Shown here: positions 10,766 through 20,790 of the stretch, one piece after another
Numbering within the stretch: position 1 is the stretch's first letter
How the letters are laid out: each line of letters begins with the position of its first letter
From: Muribaculaceae bacterium
GTDB taxonomy: Bacteria > Bacteroidota > Bacteroidia > Bacteroidales > Muribaculaceae
Assembly: GCA_022509205.1 (NCBI GenBank)
Contig: JAFLTR010000002.1
Location: 1-64,000, forward strand
Reading direction: 5' to 3'
DNA length: 64,000 nt
Translations under genes and position numbers: made by a program
The notes under the pieces: model-generated
Told to the model about the DNA's origin: nothing
Seen by the model: the letters and a program-made list of their open reading frames with translations, nothing else
Databases searched by the model: none

Positions 10766-11902
10766 CTAAATCGGGAGAGCCAAAAGCGGGAGATCTCGTT
10801 CGAAAAGGAGACGATGGGCAATTCCCGGATTAAAAAGTCTCATAAAGGCATTCTTTTTACGGTTAGGCACTATGATAAGTTCCGTGCCTCTTTGAGATTC
10901 ATAGTTATTGAAATCGGCCATGAAAGTTTTAGCCGGAAAAATTGCTGTGGTGAAATGTGCAGCCGGATAAGTGGTGGCGAAATAATTTTTTAGATTGAAA
11001 AGCTTATTTTTTAGTCCCTTATCCTGCTTGTCGCTTGTAGGAATCAGAGTTATATTAACCTCAGGATATTCAAACATTCTCATGAATGTGTCCATACAGA
11101 TTAAGTCATGCTGGTCTAAATTGCAAAGATAGATCACTTCTTTAAGATTTTTCATCAAAGTGAAATTGCAATTTTCCGGAATTGACAAAAGAGGCACTCT
11201 GCAATCATCAAGCACTTCCGCGGTAACACTTCCAATCAGTTGCTCACCCTTCTTTTCTTTTCCTCTTGTCACCATGACTACCAGCGAAGGAGGAGACAAT
11301 CTGCAGTATTCTTTTATGACATCTTCGGCCACCCCATCTTCCATCCGGGCATCAAACGGCAGATCCGGCAAAAGACCCTCTTTCTGTTGCTCATGAAGGG
11401 TGGCTATTAGAGCTTTCATCCTTTTTTTTCCCTGTTTTTGCAAATCCTTTGACAACTCTACTTCATTATATTCCTCTTCAAGTGAGTTGTCTATGCCAAG
11501 ATTCGAGGCTTCATCAAGCGAAAAAGATGTGCTGAATACAGGTGTGGGATATGCATGAAGCAACACCGGTTTGAGATGAAGATAGTTTGCCAGATCAAAT
11601 CCGGCCTTGCATGCACAGATACTGTAGTCATTAAAATCCACGGGTAGCAACAGTTCTCCCTTGTGACCAGAGAAAATGTTACCCATATTCATCGATGTGA
11701 GATGCTCGATACTTTCAGTCACTTTCAGAGCCATCGGAAGATCTTTTTCATAAATCATTACCCTGACCCCAACTGCTATGGGAGCGCTGGAAGCGACATA
11801 ATTCTGGAGCTTCACCTCAATGCCATGTGCCTCAAGAATTTTCTTGAGAGCCAAAGCATGTTCAGATGTATGAATTGCCAGTGTTAAAAAATTGTCATCC
11901 AT
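10766..11902 (-). CDS. Universal stress protein family protein with N-terminal DUF2007-like segment
   Basis: 378 aa; middle region LLLPVDFNDYSICACKAGFDLANYL, VVMVTRGKEKKGEQLIGSVTAEVLDDCRVPLLSIP typical UspA; N-terminus resembles DUF2007 (EHALALKKILEAHGIEV). Confidence 0.75.
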   Translation of the reverse strand: MDDNFLTLAIHTSEHALALKKILEAHGIEVKLQNYVASSAPIAVGVRVMIYEKDLPMALKVTESIEHLTSMNMGNIFSGHKGELLLPVDFNDYSICACKAGFDLANYLHLKPVLLHAYPTPVFSTSFSLDEASNLGIDNSLEEEYNEVELSKDLQKQGKKRMKALIATLHEQQKEGLLPDLPFDARMEDGVAEDVIKEYCRLSPPSLVVMVTRGKEKKGEQLIGSVTAEVLDDCRVPLLSIPENCNFTLMKNLKEVIYLCNLDQHDLICMDTFMRMFEYPEVNITLIPTSDKQDKGLKNKLFNLKNYFATTYPAAHFTTAIFPAKTFMADFNNYESQRGTELIIVPNRKKNAFMRLFNPGIAHRLLFERDLPLLALPI

Positions 11903-11910
11903 AATCTATA

Positions 11911-11940
11911 AAAGGCGTTCCGAAATTCGGAACGCCAAAC
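11911..11940 (-). terminator. Intrinsic terminator after the 86-aa HTH gene
   Basis: ggcgttccgaa-a-ttcggaacgcc, perfect 11-bp arms; minus strand continues into TTTT. Confidence 0.75.
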
Positions 11941-11961
11941 TTTTCATGTACCCTTCTTGCT

Positions 11962-12222
11962 TTAATCCTCTTTGTTTTGTTCTTCAAGGATTTTAACAGC
12001 CATATCATAAATGGTTGTATCATCAAGCACAACGATTCCACCATCGGGCCCCGGCTCGATGTGCATCCCCACATTCTTGCCGAACTGATAATTTACACCA
12101 CCGAAATAATTTCTTACTGTCTGCACTGTCAAGTTCAGTTCGTCGGCTATACGATGAGTTGCCCCATCGGGCAGACTGTCTTTGAGCCTGCGAAGCTCAT
12201 TGAATGTGATTGTTTTGCTCAT
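11962..12222 (-). CDS. Small conserved putative DNA-binding (HTH) protein
   Basis: 86 aa; GATHRIADELNLTVQTVRNYFGG helix-turn-helix-like segment. Confidence 0.7.
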   Translation of the reverse strand: MSKTITFNELRRLKDSLPDGATHRIADELNLTVQTVRNYFGGVNYQFGKNVGMHIEPGPDGGIVVLDDTTIYDMAVKILEEQNKED

Positions 12223-12347
12223 ATTGGGTTATTTTTAAGATTTTTATTCTTATTATTTTATTTCGCTAATTTAAACATTATTTCCTCCTTATGCAAAGAT
12301 TTTTCTTTCTTCTATTGCTGTTTTATAACATATTGTTTAAAAACTTT

Positions 12348-13175
12348 TCATATAACTGCTATATCTTTGGCTTCCACCCATCCGATATAATCCGAATTCA
12401 AACGAATCTTATACCAGTTTATGTTGCCCTCGGCGTCTGTTTCTTCTGATATGATTCTCACTTTGGTGCCACGCGTCAAGACCCCTTCATTCTGTGATTT
12501 ATCCCCGTTAAAATTAGGTTCTGTCTGAAGTTCTGCCTTGTAAGTCACCACCACTCCATATTCATGATTTTCGACTTCGGCTGCTCCCATATATGCACAC
12601 ACCAGACAAACCATACTCAGACCCAGAAGAATAATGCCGCCAAAGAATCCTGTCTTTCTCATCAAAACGTTAGAATTGAACAGATACAGGCAGACGCAAC
12701 CTGCAAACAAGAGAAAAAAGGCAGCAGCCCATCCTGCCCAGGCATTTGAAGAGGTCTCCTTAGCTACAGAAGTATGTACAGTCTGAAAAAAATTAGGAGT
12801 GTCTTCTGTCACCTTCTTGCGTTTTCCTTTCTGCTCCGCTTTATTGGCATCCTCAATTTTGCCGCTGAGGAATTTTAAATTTCCGTTTATTCTCTTGTTC
12901 GACGGATCAAGCTTCTTTGCCTTCTGATAGCAAAGCATAGCATTGGCTATATCTCCTTCCTGATAATAAGCATTGCCTAAATTGAAAAGCAACGGGGCTG
13001 AAACACCTTTTTCCATTGCCACGGCATTATAAATTTCAATAGCTTCCTGAAAGTTACCATTGTTATAGGCCGAGTCAGCTGCTGCTACTGTTGGTAATTC
13101 TTGAGCAGAAATCCCCCCGATCACGAATTGAAGCAAGAGGGTCGAAATTATTATCTTGAATATATCGGTTTTCAT
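12348..13175 (-). CDS. batE: Aerotolerance operon protein BatE (TPR + SH3-like)
   Basis: 275 aa; TPR repeats (FNLGNAYYQEGDIANAMLCYQKAKKLDPSN) plus C-terminal SH3-like region, last gene of the bat cluster. Confidence 0.87.
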   Translation of the reverse strand: MKTDIFKIIISTLLLQFVIGGISAQELPTVAAADSAYNNGNFQEAIEIYNAVAMEKGVSAPLLFNLGNAYYQEGDIANAMLCYQKAKKLDPSNKRINGNLKFLSGKIEDANKAEQKGKRKKVTEDTPNFFQTVHTSVAKETSSNAWAGWAAAFFLLFAGCVCLYLFNSNVLMRKTGFFGGIILLGLSMVCLVCAYMGAAEVENHEYGVVVTYKAELQTEPNFNGDKSQNEGVLTRGTKVRIISEETDAEGNINWYKIRLNSDYIGWVEAKDIAVI

Positions 13176-13216
13176 CCTGATAATTTCTACATGATATTTG
13201 TGAAACGGAGACTTAA

Positions 13217-15031
13217 TTATTTAAAGCCCTCTTCCAGAGTATTCATCATACCGATTGTGCGATCGTAAATCTCTTGCATTTCCGAAGCTGATGCTGATGG
13301 AGCGTATTTTTCAAACTCAACATCATCGATCAGTTTGATTAGACTTTGAATATCCTCATCCGGAATATCTCTTACAGCAAGCTTACCGCTAATATTATCC
13401 CGGCTTAATTCTGAAGTAGGGATGCTTAGTTTGTCACCCAGATATCCCCATAAAGACATGAGGATTTCATCCAGGAAGCTGTCTCTGTTGCCTGATTTCA
13501 TATAAGCAAAGGCTTTCTTCAGGCGACGACGTGCCATACGGTTGGCTTTGCGGCTTCTCACAGCCAGCATATCTGAATTGGCGGCAATATATGATTTGTA
13601 AGAAATATAGGCAACTATGATTCCTCCTATAGGAATGATATAGAACAACCAATAAAGGAAGTCATAAACGAAAGGACGATGACGGAAAGATAGCGGGCTC
13701 ACAACAGGGAGCAACTCCGGATTGAAGGCTCCTACAGATTTAATCTGCGACTTCTCAGATCCCGTTCCCCGTTCCACTGCAATGGTATATCCCTGAGCCA
13801 CGCTTGTTTCATATTTCTCAGTAGCAGGATTGAAATAGACAAGTTTAACTTCGGGTAGCCGGAATGTCCCCCATTCCAAAGGCATGAAGGAATAGTCATA
13901 TTTTATACTGCCTGACACATCATATCTTCCGACATTTACATTAGACTCTGATGTCGGGGTATAGACTTCAAGCTCGTCAGGATAAATATTCTGCAGATCT
14001 GGCAAAGTGACATATTTAATGTTTCCAGACCCTTCCACTGTGTAAACAATAGAAGCAACCTGATTTGTCACAAATTTCTGAGCCGGTAGAGATGATTTGA
14101 TGGTAAAATGTCCCACACCTCCGGAGAAATCCGCAGGCACAGGCTTGGGCAGACTCTTCACATTCACCGTGAGCTCATTGGGCGTTACATTCAACTGAAG
14201 GGGCTTGGACACAGACATGTGGCCATAGAAAGGATCTCTGTAATATTCTCTCTGGTCTACGCTTACAGTATAGGTATTACCCTTCACGGTCAGTTTTCCT
14301 TCATGCTGCGGGAATATTATATAACGGGCTATGATTGCTGTGGCATAAGTCTTACCATTGTAAGTCTCGTATTCCAGGGAAGTCGAGATGTCTTTGGATT
14401 CCTCAACCACAAAACCGTCAAACTTGGGAGAAGCGGTTGCCCCTATGAATTTGATGGCATCATAGGTGGAATAAAGTTTCACAGTATAGAGGATAGCCTG
14501 GTTGACATAAGCTGATAATTGAGACACTTCTGCCCGCATAAAGAGATTGCCGTCTCCTTTCCCTATATATTCCGGTTTGTCGCTTGTGCCTCTTCCGTTT
14601 CTTTGGCTTCCGCTGTTATTTCCCGGTGGTGTCTGTTCAGGCATCGGTGCTCCAATTGCATAATTCACAACATTACTTTTTACACCTCCTACAGTAATCG
14701 GGCCGAAACTATAGCTCCCTTCTGTATGGGCACGTAATGTCATAGTCCATGTGTAACTGACACTTTGAGTCACTTTCCCGTTTACACTTGAAAAACTGGA
14801 TGATTGACCGGTTCTATCAAAATAAATCACTCTCGCTCCCGGCACATCGTTAGGTTTATCAGGATTTCCGCTCAAATCCTTCACCTGTATCGTAATATAA
14901 AAAAGGTCGCCGGTGGAGATCTCTCTCTTTCCCCTACCCGGTGAGACTGAAAGAGTCACTGACTGTGCCTCCGCATCTATAACGAAGAGAAATGTCAGCA
15001 AAATCAGGGCAAAAAAACTACGAAGCATCAC
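13217..15031 (-). CDS. batD: BatD family protein
   Basis: 604 aa; signal peptide, BatD/oxygen tolerance features, C-terminal TM; position in bat operon. Confidence 0.9.
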   Translation of the reverse strand: MMLRSFFALILLTFLFVIDAEAQSVTLSVSPGRGKREISTGDLFYITIQVKDLSGNPDKPNDVPGARVIYFDRTGQSSSFSSVNGKVTQSVSYTWTMTLRAHTEGSYSFGPITVGGVKSNVVNYAIGAPMPEQTPPGNNSGSQRNGRGTSDKPEYIGKGDGNLFMRAEVSQLSAYVNQAILYTVKLYSTYDAIKFIGATASPKFDGFVVEESKDISTSLEYETYNGKTYATAIIARYIIFPQHEGKLTVKGNTYTVSVDQREYYRDPFYGHMSVSKPLQLNVTPNELTVNVKSLPKPVPADFSGGVGHFTIKSSLPAQKFVTNQVASIVYTVEGSGNIKYVTLPDLQNIYPDELEVYTPTSESNVNVGRYDVSGSIKYDYSFMPLEWGTFRLPEVKLVYFNPATEKYETSVAQGYTIAVERGTGSEKSQIKSVGAFNPELLPVVSPLSFRHRPFVYDFLYWLFYIIPIGGIIVAYISYKSYIAANSDMLAVRSRKANRMARRRLKKAFAYMKSGNRDSFLDEILMSLWGYLGDKLSIPTSELSRDNISGKLAVRDIPDEDIQSLIKLIDDVEFEKYAPSASASEMQEIYDRTIGMMNTLEEGFK

Positions 15032-15816
15032 CAGTTTCTTTTATTCTTATTTCTTTGTCGGCTTTTTTCAGCATTCTGACCTGCCACTCTGGCTCTGGTT
15101 TGATTTTCCTTATTTTCGATAGCGTTAAGAATCTGTTCGGCCGTCTGCTGATTAAGGCTTTGTTGTTGCTGTTCCTGTTGGTCCTGTTGGTCTTGATTTT
15201 GATCTTGTTCCTGATCCTGATTTTGCTCTTGATCTTGATTCTGTTCTTGCTCCTGATCCTGTTGGTCTTCCTGATTCTGTTGATCTTGATTCTGGTCTTG
15301 ATTCTGATCTTCGTTTTGAATCTTCAATTGAGCGATCCTGAGATTTCTACGCGCATTGTCATCCCCGGGATTTAGTCTTAATGATCTTTTGTAATAATCC
15401 ACAGCCTTCTGATAATCCTGAGAATTAAAAGCCACATTACCAAGATTATAATTAGCTTTAGAAGCAAGGTCTGGACGACGAGAACCCAAATTTGCCACCT
15501 GCTCCATGTTTTTAAGACCGGTTTCCAGCACTTTTTTTGCCGCAGCTGAAGTGTCGTTGGGATTTGAGCCGATTTGTATCTCTGAAAGTCCCAGATTATA
15601 TCGTCCTACGAGTGATGCAGGATTTTCTTCAAGAGCTTCCTGATATTGTTTCAATGCGTCTTTGAATTTTCCTTCCTCATAAAGCTTGTTGCCTTTAGTA
15701 ATGTGGTTGCGCTCCTTCTTGGTTGATGCTTCCTCATTCCCTGCCGCTTTAATATCATTCCAAAACGACAATAATATCAAAGCTGACAGAATATATATTT
15801 TCAGAAATTTTTTCAT
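15028..15816 (-). CDS. batC: BatC, TPR protein with Q/N/D/E low-complexity tract
   Basis: 262 aa; TPR repeats and a long QNQDQ tract; overlaps batD and batB by 4 bp. Confidence 0.88.
   Translation of the reverse strand: MKKFLKIYILSALILLSFWNDIKAAGNEEASTKKERNHITKGNKLYEEGKFKDALKQYQEALEENPASLVGRYNLGLSEIQIGSNPNDTSAAAKKVLETGLKNMEQVANLGSRRPDLASKANYNLGNVAFNSQDYQKAVDYYKRSLRLNPGDDNARRNLRIAQLKIQNEDQNQDQNQDQQNQEDQQDQEQEQNQDQEQNQDQEQDQNQDQQDQQEQQQQSLNQQTAEQILNAIENKENQTRARVAGQNAEKSRQRNKNKRNW
15159..15319 (-). repeat. Degenerate minisatellite encoding the BatC Gln/Asn/Asp/Glu tract
   Basis: Repeated (ga/ca)a-rich hexamer-like units (plus strand ttgatcttgattctg...) encoding QNQDQNQDQQNQEDQQDQEQEQNQDQ. Confidence 0.8.
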
Positions 15817-16859
15817 GCTGTCTCCTTCTTGAAGAATGTAATTTTATCCAACCATCCGATTTTTCTGTCAAGAATAAATATATCCAGCACTAACAAAGCA
15901 AGTGCAAACACAGCAAAAATCGGGAATAATTCATCATGCACCGCCGAAATATTCGATTCCAGAGAAGCCTTCTTCAAAGTCTCCAATTGTTTGTCTAATT
16001 CATTCAGGGCTTCCCGGTTTGAGGCGTTCACATAAATACCGTTACCGGCACGGGCTATGTTAGCAGCCAGATCCTCATTCAATGCCGTCATCGCTCGTTC
16101 CCCCGTGAAAGGATCAATCATATATCCACCGTTTTTTAAAGGAATCGGCACTGCAACACTACTGCCAAGTCCGACTACATCAATCTGGATGCCATCATGG
16201 GCAGCTTTTTGTGCTGCTGCCATCACACCCTCTTCATCTTCAAGTTCATCAGCATCCGTGATAAGTATAATTGCTTTCCCAATATTCTTATCCTGGCTGA
16301 AAGAGGTGGTGGCCATACGAATAGCGGAAGAAATATCTGTGCCTTGATTATCTATTTGGGATGGGTCGATGGAATTTAAAAACATTTTCGCCGACACGTA
16401 ATCGTTGGTAACGGGTATAAGGGTATATGCATCACCGGCATACACAATAAGGCCCACACGGTCATTGTCAAGCCGGTTAATGAGTTTTTCAAGCATAAGT
16501 TTGGCTGTGCGCATTCTGTCGCTCCCTTTCTCATCGGATGTTGAAGAAGCGTACATGGAGTTACTTGCATCCATTGCTATTATTACCTCAATACCCTCTT
16601 TAACTGTTTTTTCATCTTTCACTCCTCCCCAGGGACGAGCCAGACAGAAAACAATCAGGAAAAGAGCAGCCATCTCAATCGTGAGTTTTAATGGAGGTTT
16701 GAACGGAGAAACCTCCGGCATCAATGGTGCAAGTGTGGCAGGATTACCAAACTTCTTCAATTTTCTATATCTGGCATAGCGAGCCCATGCATAGAGAAGT
16801 ATGAAGAAAGGTATCAGCAAAAGCAAAAACAGTAGTCCTGTATGTGCGAAACTGAACAT
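15813..16859 (-). CDS. batB: BatB, VWA domain membrane protein
   Basis: 348 aa; VWA MIDAS DASNSMYAS; TM segments at both ends. Confidence 0.92.
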   Translation of the reverse strand: MFSFAHTGLLFLLLLIPFFILLYAWARYARYRKLKKFGNPATLAPLMPEVSPFKPPLKLTIEMAALFLIVFCLARPWGGVKDEKTVKEGIEVIIAMDASNSMYASSTSDEKGSDRMRTAKLMLEKLINRLDNDRVGLIVYAGDAYTLIPVTNDYVSAKMFLNSIDPSQIDNQGTDISSAIRMATTSFSQDKNIGKAIILITDADELEDEEGVMAAAQKAAHDGIQIDVVGLGSSVAVPIPLKNGGYMIDPFTGERAMTALNEDLAANIARAGNGIYVNASNREALNELDKQLETLKKASLESNISAVHDELFPIFAVFALALLVLDIFILDRKIGWLDKITFFKKETA

Positions 16860-16883
16860 TATCTTTTTTAATTTGTAGGTTGT

Positions 16884-17858
16884 TTATGGTATCCTTCTTA
16901 ACACTGTGTATCGCAAGAGGAGATAAAGCCCAAGAGCACATAAAGAAAGCAGTATCCATGGCTCGAAATTTTCCTCCGTATATGTGAACCTGTCGACATC
17001 CAGAATACTTTTTTCCAATTTATCAATCTCCTCAAACACATTCTTAAGAACTTTCTCATCTTTTGCCCTGAAATATTTGCCATTTGTCACATTGGCAATT
17101 TCTCTTAGAGATTCTTCATCAATCTTGGTTTCTATTGTAGTGGAAGAAAATCCGTAAGGGTCAGGTATATTTATCGTGCCGTTGGTGCCTACTCCAATTG
17201 TGTAGACTCTGACACCTTTCTGTTTAGCTATCTGTGCGGCAGTGGCAGGGGGCACTTCTCCGGCATTGTTGGTGCCGTCGGTCAAAAGTATGATACTTTT
17301 CGATTTTGCTTTACCGGAGGTAATACGGTTGATGGCGCTGACGAGACCGTCTCCTATAGCTGTTCCGTCATTCAGATCCCCCATATTTATATTGTCAATG
17401 GCATTGATAAGAGCAGCCCGGTCGTTGGTCAGCGGCATCAGAGACAGGCTCTCACCGGCAAAAACCACTAATCCCATATTGTCATGTTCGCGCTGATTGA
17501 CAAATTTAGAAGCTACATCTTTGGCGGCAGCAAATCTTGAAGGTTTGAAATCTTTTGCCATCATACTTCCGGATATGTCAATAGCCAGCACAATATCTGT
17601 GCCGTTAATACGAGATTTATTGAAATTGTCATGAGTCTGTGGACGAGCCAAAGCTACAATCAGACCCCCAATAGCTACAAGTTGCAGGGCAAAGCATACA
17701 TGTATCAATATCTGTTTCCAGGATATTGGAAGTTTTGCAATAGGGGATGTTGTGGATATTCCCAAGGAGGGATTTGCATTCCTCTGTTTCCAGATATACC
17801 ACGCCACCAAAGGAATATAAAGTAGGAAAAGAAATAAAAGTCCGGGATGTTTCATCAT
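16884..17858 (-). CDS. batA: BatA, VWA domain membrane protein
   Basis: 324 aa; DISGSMMAKD MIDAS, LTDGTNNAGEV; TM segments. Confidence 0.92.
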   Translation of the reverse strand: MMKHPGLLFLFLLYIPLVAWYIWKQRNANPSLGISTTSPIAKLPISWKQILIHVCFALQLVAIGGLIVALARPQTHDNFNKSRINGTDIVLAIDISGSMMAKDFKPSRFAAAKDVASKFVNQREHDNMGLVVFAGESLSLMPLTNDRAALINAIDNINMGDLNDGTAIGDGLVSAINRITSGKAKSKSIILLTDGTNNAGEVPPATAAQIAKQKGVRVYTIGVGTNGTINIPDPYGFSSTTIETKIDEESLREIANVTNGKYFRAKDEKVLKNVFEEIDKLEKSILDVDRFTYTEENFEPWILLSLCALGLYLLLRYTVLRRIP

Positions 17859-18856
17859 TCAATCCCTCCTTCCTTCTCTCCTTCCGATTGCTCCTGAGGC
17901 ACTGTCTCTTCTACGAATTTAACAGCGTTGTCATAAGCTGCAATACTGTCGGCAGGCAAGGGTCTCACTTTAGCAAATTTCACAAAATCGGCCACATTCA
18001 GAATTTGCTTTACATAATCCCTCTTGTCTTTCAAATCGCTCTCATAGATTTTATCCATAATCTGACGGGAGGTCATTTCCATGGCATTGATACCAAATCG
18101 CTCGAAAAGGTAAACTCTGAGAATATCTGTAAGATCGGTAAAATATTCCTTTTCCATACCTTGTTCCCAAAGCTTACGGTTTTTAAGTCGTTGTAAAGAA
18201 TCAAGAGCAACAGCCCATGGTTTGGGCGCCACCTTTGGAGCGATGAAAGGAATACCTTTTCGTTGATAATTTCGCATCCCGTAAAGGAAAGCACAAATGG
18301 CAAGGAATATTATTAGCCAAACCCACCAGAAATCGAGTAGCCAATCGGGTAGCCAATCATAAAATCTGCTCCCGTCCGGACCCTGTACATTGGCTAATCC
18401 CGCAATAGTGTCGTCTGCCGTCACATTTACAGGATAAACCTTGAAAGTCAAGGTATTCGACAATGCTGAATCTCTCCCGGAATAGTAGACAAACGGAGGT
18501 AAGGTATAAGTACCTGAATCGAAAGTTTGAACAGGGATACTAAAATTAAGCTGTAGTTTTCCGGAACCAAGTTCAAGGGTATCTACAGTGTAGTTTGTTC
18601 GTAATTCCACACTGTCTCCACAGAGTGTGGCATATCCCCTGGCACGGTCTATCTCCTGAAAAATCGATAATCTCCCTTGAGTGCCCTTATTCTCTACTAC
18701 TTCCAGATGCAATGTATTGATATTTCCCATCAATACGTCTACGGAATCCAATTCGGCCTTTATGCTGATATTGGCAGCGCGGGAAAGGGATAATCCCAGT
18801 AAAACCGTTGTAAATAAAAGGATTTGTCTTATCTTTTTAGCCATCTGCATAGCCAA
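17855..18856 (-). CDS. Bat-operon membrane protein of unknown function (between DUF58 and batA)
   Basis: 333 aa; signal peptide, one central TM (FWWVWLIIFLAICAFLYGM); 4-bp overlap with batA. Confidence 0.75.
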   Translation of the reverse strand: MAMQMAKKIRQILLFTTVLLGLSLSRAANISIKAELDSVDVLMGNINTLHLEVVENKGTQGRLSIFQEIDRARGYATLCGDSVELRTNYTVDTLELGSGKLQLNFSIPVQTFDSGTYTLPPFVYYSGRDSALSNTLTFKVYPVNVTADDTIAGLANVQGPDGSRFYDWLPDWLLDFWWVWLIIFLAICAFLYGMRNYQRKGIPFIAPKVAPKPWAVALDSLQRLKNRKLWEQGMEKEYFTDLTDILRVYLFERFGINAMEMTSRQIMDKIYESDLKDKRDYVKQILNVADFVKFAKVRPLPADSIAAYDNAVKFVEETVPQEQSEGEKEGGIE

Positions 18857-18869
18857 TACTTATCTTTTT

Positions 18870-19748
18870 CTATCTTCTTGCACTCCTATTATGAAAGAGA
18901 GAGAGCAATGCCTTTACATAGTCTTCATCTGTAGTGACACTCACCATATCAACACCGCAGCGTGTCATAGTAGATGATATTTTTTGCTGGCGCTCATACC
19001 ATGCCTTATCAAACGCCCTTCTTACACGGCTTGAAGAAGTATCAATCCATCTGTCAAAACCGGTCTCCATATCCCTGACTTTCACCAATCCTACATTCGG
19101 CATCGATGCATCCCTCCGATCATAGACCTGGATAGCAGCCAAATCATGTTTCCGGTTTGCAATCGACATACTTGAAAAATAGTCATGGTTGTCAATCATA
19201 TCACTCAAGAGAAAAGCACTGCAACGCTTCTTCAAAGCGTTGGTCATGAATTTCAAGGCGACATCGATATTGGTGCCTCTACTTGTAGGCACCAAATCAA
19301 TAATTTCTCTAATGATCAATAGAATATGTTTCCTTCCTTTTTTGGGAGGTATGAACTTCTCGATATGATCACTGAAAAAGATCACTCCCACCTTGTCATT
19401 GTTTTGAATTGATGAAAAGGCAAGTGTGGCAGCTATCTCTGCGATTCTTTCTTTCTTACTCTCGCCCACGGCTCCGAAATCACTGCTCCCGCTTACATCT
19501 ATCAGAAGCATCATCGTAAGCTCGCGTTCCTCCTCATATACTTTCACATACGGTCGGTTGTGGCGAGCAGTGACATTCCAGTCGATATCTCTGATATCGT
19601 CGCCCGGTTGATATTCCCTCACTTCCGAAAAAATCACACCCCTCCCCTTGAAAGCAGTGTGATATTCTCCGGCAAAGATATTCTGACTCAATCCACGAGT
19701 CTTAATTTCTATCTTCCGGACTTTTTCAAGAAGTTCCTTGGCATTCAT
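18870..19748 (-). CDS. DUF58 domain-containing protein
   Basis: 292 aa; REYQPGDDIRDIDWNVTARHNRPYVKVYEEERE signature of DUF58. Confidence 0.94.
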   Translation of the reverse strand: MNAKELLEKVRKIEIKTRGLSQNIFAGEYHTAFKGRGVIFSEVREYQPGDDIRDIDWNVTARHNRPYVKVYEEERELTMMLLIDVSGSSDFGAVGESKKERIAEIAATLAFSSIQNNDKVGVIFFSDHIEKFIPPKKGRKHILLIIREIIDLVPTSRGTNIDVALKFMTNALKKRCSAFLLSDMIDNHDYFSSMSIANRKHDLAAIQVYDRRDASMPNVGLVKVRDMETGFDRWIDTSSSRVRRAFDKAWYERQQKISSTMTRCGVDMVSVTTDEDYVKALLSLFHNRSARR

Positions 19749-19794
19749 TAATTTCTTTTTTTCTCAATTAATAATATCGCGAAAGCCATAAGAA

Positions 19795-20790
19795 TCAAGG
19801 CACAGCAACCTTATCCAAGATAGCTGTGATAACTTCGTCGGCACTTATATTATTTGCCTCCGCTTCATACGACAGTCCTATCCTGTGGCGCATCACATCA
19901 TGGCACACCGAACGCACATCTTCCGGAATTACATACCCTCTTCCCTGCAAGAAAGCGTATGCTCTCGAAGCCAAAGCCAAGCTTATCGAAGCACGTGGAG
20001 AGGCTCCGTAAGATATAATGCTCGACAGATCAGCCAAGCCATATTTTGAAGGTTCGCGGGTTGCAAATACTATGTCTACGATATAATTCTCTATCTTTTC
20101 GTCGATATAGATCTTCTCTACTATTTTCTGCACTTCTACTATCTCATGTGGTTGGATCACCGGAGTTATAGGAGAGGTCACAGAAACGATATTCTGGCGT
20201 ATAATAGCCTTCTCCTCTTCTTTATTGGGATAACCAATCACAACTTTGAGAAGGAAACGGTCGGTCTGAGCTTCAGGCAAAGGATAAGTACCCTCCTGCT
20301 CTATCGGGTTTTGTGTAGCCATTACAAGGAAAGGATTGTCGAGCTTGAAGGTTTCCTCCCCGATTGTCACCTGTCTCTCCTGCATAGCTTCAAGAAGGGC
20401 ACTTTGCACCTTTGCCGGGGCCCTGTTGATTTCATCTGCAAGAACAAAGTTTGCGAAAATAGGGCCTTTTTTCACTTCAAAGCTTTCATTCTTAACGCTA
20501 TAAATCAGCGTTCCGATTACATCAGCCGGCAAAAGGTCGGGAGTGAACTGAATTCGACTATATTTTGCATCTACAAGAGATGCCAAAGTCTTGATTGCCA
20601 ATGTTTTTGCCAAACCGGGCACACCTTCCAGCAATACATGGCCATTACACAATAAAGCTATCAACAGAGAATCCACCAAATGTTTCTGGCCAATAATCCT
20701 ACGATCCATGCCAGTGCGGATCATACTCACAAAACTTGCCTTAGAGGCTATCAGGTCATTGAGTTCCCTGATATTTACCGTTTCACTCAT
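19795..20790 (-). CDS. MoxR family AAA+ ATPase
   Basis: 331 aa; GHVLLEGVPGLAKT, FVLADEINRAPAKVQSALLEAMQERQVT, ATQNPIEQEGTYPLPEAQTDRF. Confidence 0.96.
   Translation of the reverse strand: MSETVNIRELNDLIASKASFVSMIRTGMDRRIIGQKHLVDSLLIALLCNGHVLLEGVPGLAKTLAIKTLASLVDAKYSRIQFTPDLLPADVIGTLIYSVKNESFEVKKGPIFANFVLADEINRAPAKVQSALLEAMQERQVTIGEETFKLDNPFLVMATQNPIEQEGTYPLPEAQTDRFLLKVVIGYPNKEEEKAIIRQNIVSVTSPITPVIQPHEIVEVQKIVEKIYIDEKIENYIVDIVFATREPSKYGLADLSSIISYGASPRASISLALASRAYAFLQGRGYVIPEDVRSVCHDVMRHRIGLSYEAEANNISADEVITAILDKVAVP

Noticed and set aside
14992-15375. 127-aa plus-strand ORF with an extreme Leu/Ile/Val tract, resembling a membrane protein
   Set aside because: Exact antisense of the batC Q/N/D repeat; hydrophobicity is a by-product of the complementary codons.
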